From the NCBI GenBank assembly GCA_024362935.1, contig JANCRA010000003.1:38191291-38255290 (forward strand): 64,000 nt of DNA. The letters are read 5' to 3'. Source of the DNA: Setophaga petechia (lineage: Eukaryota > Chordata > Aves > Passeriformes > Parulidae). Position numbers and translations under genes: made by a program. The notes below the pieces were generated by a model that was not told the origin of the DNA, made no database searches, and saw only the letters and a program-made list of their open reading frames with translations. Numbering within the stretch: the stretch's first letter is position 1; the number at the start of each line of letters is the position of its first letter. Shown here one piece after another: positions 37,640-51,900 of the stretch.

Positions 37640-38350
37640 AGAACTTACCCAGGTCTCATGCCTGCACTGCGCTCCGGAGGCACCGCGGAGCGCGGGGAGC
37701 CGGCCCAGCCCGCTCCCTTCCGCAGCCGCCCCCCGGTAAACATCCATCCCCTGCGGCACCGCCGCCGGCCCGGCCGCCCGAGCCCCCCCGGCCGAGCGGG
37801 GCCGGCGCCCGAGGTCGCGGCTCGCACTCACCCCGGGCCGGGCTGCCGGGCTGCCGCTGCCCGCGCCCGCACGGACGGACGCACGGACCGACAGACGCGC
37901 TGCCTCCTCGCCGCGATCTGGCGAAATTTGCCACCCACCGGCCAGGATTTTACGCTTCCTGGCGGCCGGCCAGCCCTTGCTGCTGCAGCCTGCCCCGGGC
38001 TGGCTCCTCCCCGCCGAGACAAGAGCCGGCCGGGCCGGGCCGGGCGGAGCGGGGCCAGCCGCGCCTGCCTTCCCCGGCTCCCGGCCCGCTCCGCCCGGGG
38101 TACCCCTCCCGTCCCGCCGGAGTCAGGAAGTTCAAATTCTTCTGACCTTAAGCGAAAGAAAGGGAATGGGAAGGATGGAGGAGCTCGGGAGGCCCTTGCC
38201 GGGGAAGGGCGGCCGGCCCGGGTCCCGCGGGGCGCTCCCGGCCCCGAGTCCCGGCTCGGCCGGGAGATGCTGGACCTCCGCCGGCTTCTCGCTGGCCCGG
38301 CTCGGGGCGCACCCAGCCAAAACAACGGGTCGTGTAGCACGGGGGAAGGG
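37640..38350 (-). promoter_or_regulatory. PRR5L: CpG-island promoter, probably of PRR5L, with 5' leader exon
   Basis: About 700 bases are strikingly GC- and CpG-rich, in contrast to AT-rich flanks. There is no convincing TATA box. Two minus-strand splice donors lie inside: CCTGG|GTAAGT (exon end 37649) and CGGG|GTGAGT (exon end 37832). Both point transcription leftward toward PRR5L, whose exons are the nearest on that strand. Long open frames on both strands here are products of GC-rich composition with few stop codons. The transcription start cannot be fixed from sequence; I expect it between about 37850 and 38150. Assignment to PRR5L is by position and direction only. Confidence 0.7.
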
Positions 38351-41300
38351 ATGTGCCGTTTGAAGTTAGGTTTTATTTTATTTTGATCTCATGGTTCAAG
38401 GTTCCTCTGGCAGCCGCAGCGCCGTGCAGTTTGCTCTGTTCTGCTGTCACAGCCTACAGCAGGTATCAGACAGGAAACTGCTGAAAAAACCCACGTGTAA
38501 TTCGGGGTCCTTAAAGAGATTAAAAGCCGCAATTAGTTGCAATCAGGGAGCAGTCGCATGGAACATGTAAGTCAAATAGTTACGCTGACTTTTGGAGAGC
38601 TACTCATTAATTAAAAACACTTGAGACTTTTAAGTGCTTAAAGGAGACAAACCAAATTGGTAAAATAGTGTAATTTTCTCGAACTTTTTAAGAGCGTTTT
38701 GTGAATTATGCGCTACAATGGTGAAGCTTGGTAACCTGATGCACTCCTTGTTAAGAGAATTCAAATCGTAACTTTACAACTGAGTTGTATCTGGTCTCAG
38801 AATGGAAAAAGCTGATGCTACTCTGAAACCAGTATGTAAATCCATTAGGTCATGCGGGGATCCTTTAACACTTTTAAGTTGTGTCAATATCCATAGTAAG
38901 CTGCCATATGTGTTTGTAGGAGAAGTATTCTCGTGACTCTTTTTTCTATCTCCAGATGTTTAAAACAAAGACTCACTGGGGTACTGCAAACCTTACCTGC
39001 TGCCCAATGCTTCTACTAGTTTGGGTTTACTATTATGAACATGAAATCATTACCTAGAGATTGCAGACAAGACTTTACTTCAAACTTATGAACACATACA
39101 AAAACATATTTCCTGCCCCAGACTCATGTGTCGTATGATGCGAGTTGATACCTACCCAGAATATAAAATCGGTTAATTTACTAATAATTAAAAGTGCATA
39201 TTGCCATTCATTCTGCACCTGCTTTTCAAGCCAACAATTACTTATTTTTCAGAGAGAGCATTGCTGAAGTGGAGTTTGAGTGGTGATCCCAATCTGTGAC
39301 TCATGGTATAGCTGGGCAGTGACCATCACTGCAGGTAGATGGGCTGCAAAGCAAAGATGTGACTTACTGTACTTCAGCTGTTCTCCATGGGCCAGAAAAA
39401 ATCCTAAGGTATTTTCAGGTGAAGGGTCTGGTGACCTGACATATTTGTTTAGGTGGCATGCTCCATTTAAGAGAAATTCCCAGGTTTTCTAAAAAAAAAA
39501 TCAAAACACCATCCTACAAGCTGGCATCTTTCCCCAAATTTTTACTCATATATTTATGAATCAAAATTTGACAAGACATTTCAGGTGTGAGACAAATTCC
39601 TGCATAAGGTTTTTGAAAGAAAAGGTCATTTTCATACCCATGTGGTTCTAGCTTCAGGACTACCACTGAGGGACATCACTGCCACAGCACAGACACTGTG
39701 ACTATCCTGATATATGGCTGGACTCTCACTTGTGGGAGAAGAGGAAGGAAAGAGCTGAAAAGACCCCTGCCACCACACCAGTAGGAAAGGGGAGGTCCTC
39801 TTTAATTTCCTCATTAGGAAGAAGTGAAGATTCTGTGGAAAGAAAATAGTCTTTGTCTCTGAGAGTGAGGGCCTCCAGATATTTTATGCAGGAGCACAGG
39901 TACTGGGAAGACTTTAATATATGGCAAGGGCAGACAAAAAAAACCACAACTAGAAATATTAGCCCAGCAGAAAGAGATAAAAGAATTAGATGGGATTAAT
40001 TTTACCTAACTTTAGCTATCCGAGTCCATGCAAAACACACCTAGCTTTCAAAATTAGATAAGCTAAATCCTGCCCTACAGCTTGCCCAACTGGAATGAGG
40101 TAGCAGTAAAAGGGATCTGAAGAGAAAAGACTTGTGTTCAGGTTGACAGATGAGAAAATTGAATTGCTCCTTTTCCTCTTTTAGCTGTGGTTTGAGCAAG
40201 AAGAGAAGAACATGGTTTTCAAAGAAAACCCTTTGCCTTTCACAGACAAGTGCTAATTCACAGGTGTCTGTTCTCTGCCCCAAAGACAATGTGTGGTGCA
40301 GATGCACTGCTGTGTGCTTTCTGTGAGAGGAACGGGCTCTTCTATGGCCTTGTCCTACAGCATCGTCTCAGAGAACTGAAAAGCAGACAAACTGACAGCA
40401 TCAACAATGTTGCCACGGATATTTCTATAATGAACAGCCATGTGGAAAATAGCCTTAATTTTGTTTTTGCCACTCTGCCTTAACACCACACATCCTCTGC
40501 AGCAGACTCTATAGCACGACTGAGCACACACACGCCCTGCTGTCACACAGCCTGCTGTTCAATAGGAGCCTAACCACAAGAGTTGTGACTAACAGATGTG
40601 ACCTTTCATTGGTTTGCTTATAATGCACTTGATGATGGGATGAACCCACAATGTATCGCCTTCGCTTTGGCTGTGTGATCCAACAGGTCTTCAGCATCAT
40701 GTGCTCCCCAGAAAAGAATCCTGGGAAAAGACCCACAGAGTAGTCTGTGAGGAAGGCAGTGAGGAGAGTCATCATTTCTGAAGAGCATTACCAATCCTGG
40801 CACTAATTTCAAATAGCTGAGGCTTGCAGCTAAAACAGGCTAAGAAGTCACCAACCTACCAACCTACATTTTATTCTTATCCTATCCACAACCATCTCTT
40901 GCCCATTCCATCTGCAAGGACAGTAGGTCCTGCATCTGTCCAATGTGTGGTGGGAGGAGGGGCCAGCAAAAAAAAATTACTTCAACTAAAGTAGATGATT
41001 TTGGCAACAAAGGATTAGGCAATAGCTACATTTGAAGTTGCCTTGCAGATTCTTGCAGGCAGTATGGGGCAGACAAATGGGGATAAGCTGAGAGCAGCAA
41101 GCTCCTATCACATCTCTGACAGGGAGGACATGTCTGGTAATCCTCAGTGAAACTGGAAATTATGTAATAAAGTAATTAATCTTTCTCTTGGGACTGTAGT
41201 GAGAAAATTTCATGTATCAGGGATGCCATGAAGCTTAAAAAACTCTTTCAAAGAGAATAAAAAAATTATTTTTTCTTTAGTTGCAATTTAATGTTCATTT

Positions 41301-42916
41301 TTATGATTTCAAGCTTGGGGATGGAAGGGGAATGGAAGGAAACACCTCTAAGCTGTGGGGTTGAGGTATGCTATTCTATTAATTTTACAAGTCAAAGCTC
41401 TGGCACAAATTATATTCAGGAAACAAAATGTAGTTCCACAGAGGATACTACTACATCTGTCAAAAAATAATTCAACTCACAGATACTCATTGAGAAGATG
41501 AATTCTCAGAAGCTGTAATGCTGAAAGAGACCCAAAATAGCAGGGAAGCAGACAGTAAATTAGACAGGCCCATAATTTGAGATGATGGGAGGGAAAAAAA
41601 AAACAGAAACAAGAAAACAATGGGATAGTAGAGTTCATAAACAGAAACTGTAACAAAAGCCTCTCTTACTGGTAGTGTTGTGGAAACTCTTTGGAATACT
41701 GCATTCAGTCCTGACTACCTTCTCACCAAAAAGACATCAATAAACATAAATAAATTATTTTTTAAAAAGCAGAAGTGATGAGGATTGATTTAGAGACCCT
41801 GTCACGTGAGCTGAAAGAACTAAATACAGCTGTGCATAGTGTGTAGGACACAATGCTGCAAAAAAATAAACACAGTTGTGGGAGAACAGCTATTTTGGTT
41901 TACAGAAGTGAGAGCATTTTTATTGTGAGGAGGGAGAAACTAGGATGGAACAAGGCAAAAAGATTAGGATGAGTACTGTCACAATGGCTTGGCTGTAAGA
42001 TCCGCTGCCTGGTGGAGCAGTTGCTGTGGGAGACTTCTTGCGGTATTTTAAATAAGCACAACACAGTGTTTATCCCTTGGCCTACCAAGCACAGTGGGCT
42101 AGTTGATCTTTTACAGAGGAATTTTCCATCTTTAATTTCTGTGTTTCTAGAGCTTCCTCCTCTGTAGAGCGCTGTTTGTCACGCCAGTGGCAAACCTCAA
42201 GGAGAAGATAAGCAAAATAGCCCATGGGCAGAGACCTAAACAGAGAAAATAACTGAAGTATGTTTGTGTTTGATGCTTTACAGTCACACCACAAATCAGA
42301 ACCAGGCAAAGGCAGTGGCAACCAGTATTCCTTACACTAAGCCCTGCTAGACACCGTAATATAAATTGCCAAAGGTCACAAGGAAGTGTAACAAAGCATT
42401 CTTTCCATCCTCCTGCTTTAAGTCTTCCCATCTCACTCCTGACTTCATTTGTCTCTCCAGCATCTCCATCTGCTCCATCTCCCTCTTGGCCTTTCATCCC
42501 TGAAGTCAGTAAATTGAATCTTTAAATTCATTGCTTGGAATCTTACACATCCACCTAAACCCTCTCCAATGTGGTTTCTATACCTCCCACATCAGAGTTG
42601 TGTGTCCCATTTTCTAAGTACCGTGATTCAGAGCAGTTCCCATCTTCTCAGACATGTTGACAATCTTTGAAACACATGGCAGTCCTTTTGCCTTTCATTT
42701 TCCATCTTACAGTTTCCTTTTCCTCCTTAATTGCTTCATCAGTGTATCATCCTTTGGCTTCCTCTGGGAGGACTTTTTTCTTTTGGTCATTCTATTCTTC
42801 TTCATCTTGACTTCAGGTAATTTCACATACACAGACCAATTAAGTTACTGGCACATGGTTGCTTTTCTACTTCAGTCCCTTCTCTTCCTTTTTGAGCTTA
42901 CTATACTAACTATAAA

Positions 42917-42931
42917 TACACACACACACAT
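42917..42931 (+). repeat. Short (CA)n microsatellite
   Basis: About seven alternating AC units in the sequence ATACACACACACACATTT, in intergenic DNA. Confidence 0.85.
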
Positions 42932-45900
42932 TTATTTGGGCATTGTTTATAAGTCAGACTATTATTTCTCTAGGTTCTCATTTTCAGGCAATGTCTAAAT
43001 TTTCCAGATATTCTCTAGATGTCTTCTTTCAAATAATGTCCTTTCTTACCCACAGAGTAATATATCTTAGCCTGACCTTAGTCACTTCATATCAAGATAA
43101 CTGTGATATCTTTTCCTCCAGCTTTCAAAAATATAATCTTCACTCATATTTATGCAGAACACTGGTACAAATGTCATTGCACTCACCTCTCACGTTGAAA
43201 GCAATACCTTTTACTTTCCTTCCCTCTCTATGCCTGTCCTTCTCTACTTACCACCACAGTTCCTCTCCTGTTTTGGTGTTACTGCAGTTTCTTACATCTT
43301 AGTTGCACCAAAGCCAGCTGTGATTGCCACTGAAAAAAGCAATCTCACACTGGCTTTGGCTGTTGGCTCTGGCCAGCACTGCCCCTCCCTCGTGCCATCA
43401 AGATCTCTGTGACTGCACAGCAAATTGGGCCAGGAAGATGAGCTGGGTTACAAAGATGACACTGCCTTCACTGCTCACAGGGGGCTTAACCTCGCTTTGT
43501 GCTTTTGGCAGCATCTCAAAAAGACAATTGGATCCAGTGCTGTGTGAGGTCCACCACAAGACCAGCCTAAAAGGCCAGGAAAACCTCGCTGTGTTCTCTC
43601 AGTGTAAGGACAGGCCTGGAAGTAGAGCTGCAAGCTTCTCTGCCATGTGTGTTGTCCTGCTGTGAGCCAGCTCTATGGCCATTTAGGATCTGTAGGCTGT
43701 GCCAGTAAAGAGCTCACCATAGGGGGCAATTTGGGTAATTTTGGCAAGCTGGCCAAGGGCTCAGTTACCTGCTGCTGAGAGGTTTGGTATTTCATATATC
43801 AGTTGTCTGCTGGCACCAGCTTTGGGTTATATTGTCTTTGAAAGCTGGCATCGTTCTTAAGGAGAAATGAGTGAACACAGGTGAACAGATACCAAATCAC
43901 ACTGTTCTAATTACAGGAGGTTTCTAAGGTGTCTTCCTTTACTCATTCTTGACTTGGTATGATTCATCTCTTGGTTTTCAGTCTGTCTTTTTTTCACTTT
44001 CTACACCTCATTTGCAGACCATGCTGTGCTCTGCAGAACAGAAGCACTCCAACACAGTGAAAGTCACTACTGGGGGTAGACTTCTCTTAGTCTACAGGCT
44101 TTCCTCCTTAAAACTCCTAAGTGCCTTTGGAACCGTCACTTTGCTGTAGCTCTCAGAGCAGCTGAAAACAAATCTGTGTGCGCACAGCAGAAGGACATGG
44201 TCACCTCCTGAGCTGACTGGCACAAGAATCAGTTTAGTCAGGAGCCATGAGGAAATCATGTACTGTACCAAAAGGGATCAGAGTAGCTCTGCCTATATTT
44301 ATATTCAGAGAGAATGTGGGAGAAACTTGAAGCCTCATCCATCCCACAGTTGGTGGGATGATGGGCAGACATGCCTTTTCCTCTAGGAGCAAGATTCTTA
44401 CTTGTTGTTTTGTGGTTTATGTTGTTGATTTGGCACAGCTGCTGACAACCTTTCCTCACCTCCCTGAGGTGACCCTGCCTTTCTTGATAAATGGAGGAAT
44501 GATAGAATGCAGCCAGGTGCCATGGACAGAATGTACATGTTTACAGCTTGGTGCTTTTTTACTCATCTACTCTTGACTTCCACTGTAACTTCCAGGTCAT
44601 CTTTTCCAGACGTAGCAGTGCTGAGCACACTGGAAGATGCCTTTACTGGCTAAGGGATCTTACTTTGTCTGCCCTGGAATGGGGCTGTGCTGTGGGGAAG
44701 ATGGCTGGAGACTGTGTGGGGCAAGAAGAAAACCCTGGGCCATTCTGTGTTTAACTGCACAGAGAAAGGCCTGGCAGAATGAGTGAGTCACAACTCAGTA
44801 ACTACATGCCTCCTTCTAGACCAACTCTCCTCTTGTCTCACAGAGGAGTGTCAGTGACCTCTGGCATAGAAGTGATGGATACATTAAACTAGGGAGGATG
44901 AGAAGGCTTGGAGAACAAGTAGAGGCATTTGAAATGTGAACTGCATTTCAATATGCAGAGCAAGATGCAAACACCTGTAGTATGCACAGCTTGTGGGAGG
45001 GATGTGGCTGGGAACATGAAGGGCAGCTTCATAGAATTCCACCATGTTATCAGATGCCTCTGATCCCAAATTATCTATTGTTATCACATAGAGCCTTTGT
45101 CCCAGAACACACAATAAAGCAGGAGGAAGGATAGAAGATGCTAAAAGCACTGCATAAAGGAAGATGCAGACTGCATATCGACCTACTGCATAGGATGAGT
45201 CTTTGCAAGCCAGAAGGGCGTGTGCACCTGTGGAATTCAGCTTGTGATTGTCAGAATAAATGCATTTAAATCAAGAATCCCATATGCACATGTTCATATG
45301 TCTTATGAGTAAACTTTATGGTGGCCACATGGCTGTGTGTACAGACACACTTCTCCGGTGAGCTTCCACAGGTTTTTGAACACCAGGTGTGGAATTTGTG
45401 TCTAAGGCTCTGCATTTTTGTGGGGGGCAGTCATATCCCAACTGTGCCAATTTGAAGCTGAGTAAATCAGTTTGACACATCACCAGTTTTCAGAATTTTT
45501 CTCAGTCTCGCAGGTTTTTGATTTATTTTCAAAAACTCTCCATGGAGACTGCTCTTTATGTGGAATTTACCCTTCTGCCAGGCCAGACTGGAATTTCAGC
45601 CGTTTAAAGGAAATATGACATTTTTGTGTGTGTATGTGGTGCCAACTCACTAGAACAGACACAGGGACAACACTTGGGCTTTGCAACCAATAAAATTCAG
45701 CAAATAAATCAACTTGCCTCTTCTCCTTCATTTCCTCTCTCCCTCCCCCCTTGCCTTCCTTCCCCACTATTTTTGCACCTTGCTGAAACATACGAAATCA
45801 AAACGGTAAAAACATTCCAAGGAAACAGTCATTTACTCTGGATTATTATTCACTGGATTCATGCCCGCCATGCCCTGAGCAGGCAGTCTGTCTCCTATCC

Positions 45901-48900
45901 TTCCCTTGCACCAGAAAGTGCCCCTGCTAGGTCATGGCTAAGGAGAGGCACAGTCCTGAGCTGTGGAGACGAGCAGCTCTGGTGACAGCACAGTGAAGCA
46001 AAGCCTGGCTGGCACTGTGTCACCTCCCGGGCCAGGAGCTCTGCCCAGCAAGGTGCAAATGCAGAGTGACAGGGACAGACTGTGGTGTTCTCCTGCAGCT
46101 GGGACATGTGCTTCATTAAGGGACTCTGCATTAGGCTGCACCCAGCACAGGGAGAGGTGATGTTCAGGACTAGGCAGGGGAAATTGGAAGTGATCTGCAA
46201 AAGGAAGGGCACCTACATGTTGTCTGACAGATCCATTATCACCATGAATTATCAGCCTGTTTAAAAATTGGTAGTTGTACCACTAAGAGAGGCTTGCTTA
46301 GTCCAATTATACAATTGTTGCAAGCAACTGGGAAAAGGAAACGTGTCTGATTGCATAAATCTGGCTCAGGTAAGCTAGTAGGGATCCCAGCCAGCTTGCA
46401 TTTGGTTACTAGGCAATGTAACATATTGAGGGCCAGAATGGGTCCCTTTAGCTCAGATTTCTGACTCTGACAGTAGCCAAACACAGATGCCTTAGGTGGA
46501 CCATAGGAACAGGAAAAGCATATGGAAAGATAACTTCTCTCAGTCATCTCTACCAATATTTTAACCTGTATTAGCTAAGTTGAAGCTAGCACGAGGTGCT
46601 CCCTGCAGTTCAATCACTTTTCCTCTATAATTGCAGGTACCTTTGAATTTATTTTCACTTCTATGTTTTCCAAAGTCTGTGCAGGACAGGTGTTTTGCTG
46701 GAGAAAACTCCATGGCATATGTTCCTGATATGAGGCAAAGAGAGAGAACAGTGTTAACAGGAGTTAAGTTGCTGCCAAATGACTCCACAGTTCAGCCACA
46801 GCCTGAACTGCAAAGTCATTGAAGTTAATTTCAACCAGCCTTAATGTGATTCTATATTGTCCTTTTCCCTAAACACAATGGTCACAAAATTACCAAATAA
46901 AAGCTTTCCTCACTTGTAAATACAGAAATCTAAGCAACAAAATTTCTGTCACCTCCATAAGCCTTGAAAAAGACATTTTGCTGGCATACTTGTACTTTTC
47001 TCATCTGATGAAAGCTGCAGTGTGCAGCAGTGCTCAGGATATGCACAGGATACACACTGCCTGCACCTACCTTCTTGCAGGTAGAAGGTAGGGGCCAGCA
47101 GGGACAAGAGGGGAGAAAGAACCAAGGTCAGCAGATAACCCAGGAAGATTGGGATTCTCGGAGCTGCAATGCCTTATTACCACTACAATGAGCTTCCAGT
47201 GTTTACTGTACACACACAGACTGGTATGCAGGGAGATTGGCTGTCTGAGTGAGTAAACAGAAAAGACCAGGGTCCAAGTCAGACTGAACAATAGACTGAG
47301 GAGAATGCAAGACTCCTCTTTAGCTGGACTTCCCTCCAGGAAACCCAACTCCTACTAAAATCCTCCTGTATCCTGTGCCCTAGCCTGGGGGTGTTGGCTC
47401 AGTTCCAGCTAATCATGTAAATCGTATTTGCAGAAGGAGGTGAGTGCAGGCTGCTGGATGCTCCCAAGAAAGTATTCTGGAAGAAACCTCCCTGCTCTAA
47501 GATGGGAGTAGAGTTGGCCTCAGCATATTGAGAGAGGTTTGTCTGTTCAAGTGCCCCCAAACACAACTGCTTCTCTAGTGAAGCAGCTGCCCATGCATCA
47601 GACCTCAGAAACATTAAAGCTCCTCTCCTGCCTCCTTATCTTGAGAAATGGGAATGGTTGTTCAAACACAGTGATTCTCATGACTCCAGCAGAAGGAGAT
47701 TTTTAGACTCTGAGGCTCTCATTTCAAGATAACTGGGGTTGGAATTGTGTAGTATTTGAGGCTTACTGTGGTTTTAAGCTGACCGAGACAAAGAGAGAAC
47801 TGGGACAGGAAGTTTCTAGCTGAGGATTAATATCCAAGCCCAAACCTGGATTGTAAGAAAACTGTTTCTCAACCTTTTGTAATTAACAAACCAAATAGTG
47901 TTTGAGGGAAAAAAAAAAAAAGAAAATGAAAGTGAGAGTCTCTGGAGCATTCTACATACTAATAGTGTTTGTCAATTTGCTCAATAAATAAAGTACCTAA
48001 TATCTAATAAATAAAATGTTGTGATTTTTACAAAAATCAAATTACATGTTATAATCACAGCCATTTTGACTGGGATTTTGAGTGGAATATTAGTATTGCT
48101 CTCTTCAGACAGAGAGAAATCAGCAAGTATTCCATTGTCTAGACTCTTACATTTTATGGATCAATAGTGGTTCATAGTTCACAGAGATTAAATTGATTGA
48201 TACTGGTTTGGAGCTTGTAATAGTGATGTTGAAAACCAAGGTAGCTACGATTTCTGTGTGCTTTTATGTTTTCTGTCAGTTCTTTTAATATGCTGCATAT
48301 TCATATATGAAGCAGGTTAGGTCACTGTATTTGCTTTTTTAAAACCACTGTAAAGTGTTTTTTTTATGGAATGAGTGACACATTTTCACCTCTTTTAGAA
48401 GAATTTGGAAGTAGACTATTCCTATTTTTACATTTCCTGTTCCAGGAAGGAAACAGGGTTTTAAAATTTTTGTTACTATAGACTTTTCTTTCCTAGTTGA
48501 ATCAAATCTGAATCAGTGGTGATACTGAAAGAGTTATGCTTCCTGTTTGCTTCTGCTTAAGAAAAAGTTCTAGTAAGAACTGCTGAAAATGCAGCTGTAA
48601 CTAATTAACATCCAGCTTTCTCCAAACACTGTTTAACATTTACTTATCAATTTAAGTCCTTACATTAAACAGTATCTCAAATGCCCTTCCATTTAGAAAT
48701 GCCCAGGAAAACTCTCAAGGGTGTTGTGAGTACTTGTTATGTTCTACCATAGAAAACATGTTTTCTCTAGGACTTCTGCATCAGTTTATGGAATTAGAGC
48801 ATTTCCAGACTGTTTCCCAATAAAATGTAGCTGCTAGGATCCTGACTACTTAAAAATCACATTGACTCTTACAATAAAAGCAGAGGTAAATGCTAGTCCA

Positions 48901-51900
48901 AATCCAATTTAGGTTGCAATATGCTGATTGTTACCTAGGACATGAGATTCTGTATGCAATTTCCCCTTTTACCCCCAACTTCCTATAGTTACATTGTAAT
49001 TTTGTGTGCTGATTCAGCTGGAACATTTCACTCTTGAAGGGAGTCCATTTTCAGCAAAAATTGAAATATTTACCACTTGTATAAGTTGTGAAATATTAGA
49101 GAATATTATAGAATAAACTAGCAATCTTCCTCACCATTACCAGCACATTTACAGAAATGACAAATCACTTTCAGAGATACTATATAAGCACTAATTCACA
49201 AATTATCATAGTGTATGGAGGGGTAAGAATTTCACATGGTCAATTTTATTTATGGGGAAAATGAAATTAAAAATTTGGAGCCTAATTTTCACTAGGTGTT
49301 GTCATCTTATTGCAGGGGTTCCACACTGTCATCCCCTTCTCATGGGCAGCCCCTCAGAGCACTGACTCTTTCTTCTTCACAAAGCAGCCAGCTGACTCCA
49401 GTTCCTTTCTCAACCAGCTGCCCCACTCCTTTATAGCACTCTTCTTCTCATTGCTTACAGCTGTGGCCTGTAAAAGTCAGGCCTGTTCCTAATCTTTGAT
49501 ATTTGGCTCAGCTGAAACTCCTTAGGGGTAAGATTGCTTTCTGCATTATCTTTATTTTCTTATATTCTATCTCCCTACAACTACGTTCTCTCAACTATTC
49601 TTAAAAATCAGATCAAGTTCCATCTGCATGGTAAGGTCAAGCAGACCAAGAACATGTAGAATAGATGCTCTACACAAACAGCTGCTGCTGAGGATCTGAC
49701 ATGCACACTATGCATATTCTAGGGTTTTTTTTTTCAATTCAAACCACCTTCATTTGGATCCCCCAAAGTGAATGCCTAATAAGGTCTGAGCATGTTGGGT
49801 ACACTTCTGGAGAACATTCTTCAGTTTCATTTCACTCAACAGAACCTAACCCCTGCACTCAAAATTCAGCCCCTGATGCAAAATGAAGCACAGGCAATAA
49901 AGATGTTCAGAAGATTTGGAAGAAAAATACAATCCTGATCCAAACTGAAACACCAGTGGAGCCACATCACAAGCATTGCTGTCAGAACTGCTGCAATGGC
50001 TGTGCTCTGTCCCACACTTTTGTCCCTTCACTGCACACTAGAGCCACAGTGCAGAGAAAAGGCACAAAAGGCTGACACACGGCTCTGTTTCTGGGCTGGT
50101 ATACAAGCTCCTACTTTTAGACACATTTTCTGAGGTGTAAAGCATCTACACTTCTCTAAACTCTGACAGCTTGCATCTGAAGGTATGAGAATTCATTCTG
50201 CTTCATTTCAAGACATGCTGATTCAGATCAGTTGGTGACCCACAGCTGCCTTACTACCAAAACCCTGTGTTTGTGTTGATTTAGACATTTTTTTTACTTC
50301 CGGAATAAATTTTTCTTGAAAGTAGTACTTCAGCTCCATGGTATTTGTGTCACTGCATAATGAAGTTGCATAACATCACTGTGCATTGGCAAGATGCTGC
50401 AACAGGAGGATTCAGACAGCAGTGCTCCCGTGTAGCACTGGCACAAAGAGTTACGGGTGAGAGTGGAGAAACCTTTAAGGCCTCGTTTACACCATTGTAT
50501 TTTCATTTTATATATTATATGCATTTCATAATCACAGGTTTGTTTTGTGTGCGGACACACTGAAATTACAAAGTCAGCTACCAATGTCCAGCCTCTCTGT
50601 TGCATGCACAGATTCTCTTCCTGAGCTGACACAAATTCTCAGCAAACATATTGTTGTCACAGGAAAACACTCAACCAGTAAAACTCTGCCTGCAGCTTTC
50701 TTCCCTGAGCTCTGGTTCCCCAGGCAGGGCTCTTCTGCTGATACAACCTGTCAGAGCTGGGATACACAGCCTGGGTAAAAACAACCAAGAACCCCAGTGA
50801 CAGGGCAGCATCAGCAGCTATTAGCCAGGGAATCACTTCCTAGGGTTGATGTTAGAGTTGTGATCATTTGGTTTACCCTTCAACTAAGGTAATTTTATAG
50901 CCATGTCAAAAGATATTTTTAACAGAAAATATACTGGGGAGCCTGGTTTAAACAACAGCTATCAAAACAACACAAATTCTAGGTTCAGCTATGTCATTTT
51001 TTAAAGCCGTGGCACCCTTCAGTAGCCCTTTGATTCGGTCTCTGGTACGATGAGGCACCGTGCATCACACATCAGTTGATGCTGATCTGTTGCGCTGTAC
51101 AATGCTGTCATTGTGGGGACAAGGAATAAGTTGGATTGTTTGCAGGATGCATCAGTCAGGAGGAAACAGAACAACAGCACACCAATGCTTAGGTGCTCTT
51201 TTCAGCATAGCAAAACACTCAGCTACTCATCAAACTACGTACCATGGGATGGCAGGGCTAAACACAGTCTGCCCTAAGAGGGTGGAGGTTTTGCAAGCTT
51301 GATTCTGCAGTTTACTGAGAGAAAAAAACATAAAACACCACAGCCATAAAATGATCTGAATTAAGAAAAAAACCCCTCATTAAATTAGTAACAGCCAACA
51401 GGACATGCACTCTATAAACACCAGAACTTTCTGCTTTCAGAAGTAAGCACCCAATACACAGTTCTCGTCTCTGACAAACCAGACCTGCCAAAGTGCACAT
51501 GTTGAGTGTGAGAGTCACACCACTGACAGCTCCCTGCTGCTACACCACAGCTTGGTTTGCACCTGGTGTGCTCACAGAGTCACAGCTGCTGCTCTGCATC
51601 ACAGAGCTACAGGGCACAGCACAGTGTGAATGCATGACCTGCAGAACTGCAATTTTTTGTTTGTTTTCACCTCCAAACAGCACCTCTCTCATGCTTCCCC
51701 CTCTGTGAGTTACAATGAATGCACACAAAATGGTTAAAGGTATTTTTTCTAGAGAAAGTATTAATTTCTGTTACACATGATGCATTTACAATGTAACAGA
51801 TGATAGGCATTGGGGATGAAGTCTGTTTTGGTGTATTTTACATAATCTGCTTGAAGAGCTTCCCTTAAAAGAAAGTAATTAGTTTGTACTATTTTGCATA

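Larger units (their letters stand above)
25377..37648 (-). other. 5' intron(s) of PRR5L between CpG-island leader and exon A
   Basis: Twelve kilobases separate the CpG-island splice donor at 37648 from exon A. PRR5L 5' leader exons would be expected here, but without transcripts I could not place them. The stretch contains two CR1 fragments (27447-27541 and about 33925-34846) and two coding-like minus-strand exons of unknown affiliation (36195-36434 and 35682-35842). The rest is unremarkable AT-rich sequence. Confidence 0.6.

Noticed and set aside
37658..38386. 242-residue plus-strand and 170-residue minus-strand frames
   Set aside because: GC-rich CpG-island DNA has few stop codons; the peptides are Pro/Arg/Ala/Gly-rich without domain resemblance. 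The region is better explained as promoter and leader exon.
42654..42998. 114-residue hydrophobic frame resembling a membrane protein
   Set aside because: Hydrophobicity follows from T-rich DNA read in this frame; no splice boundaries and no family resemblance.
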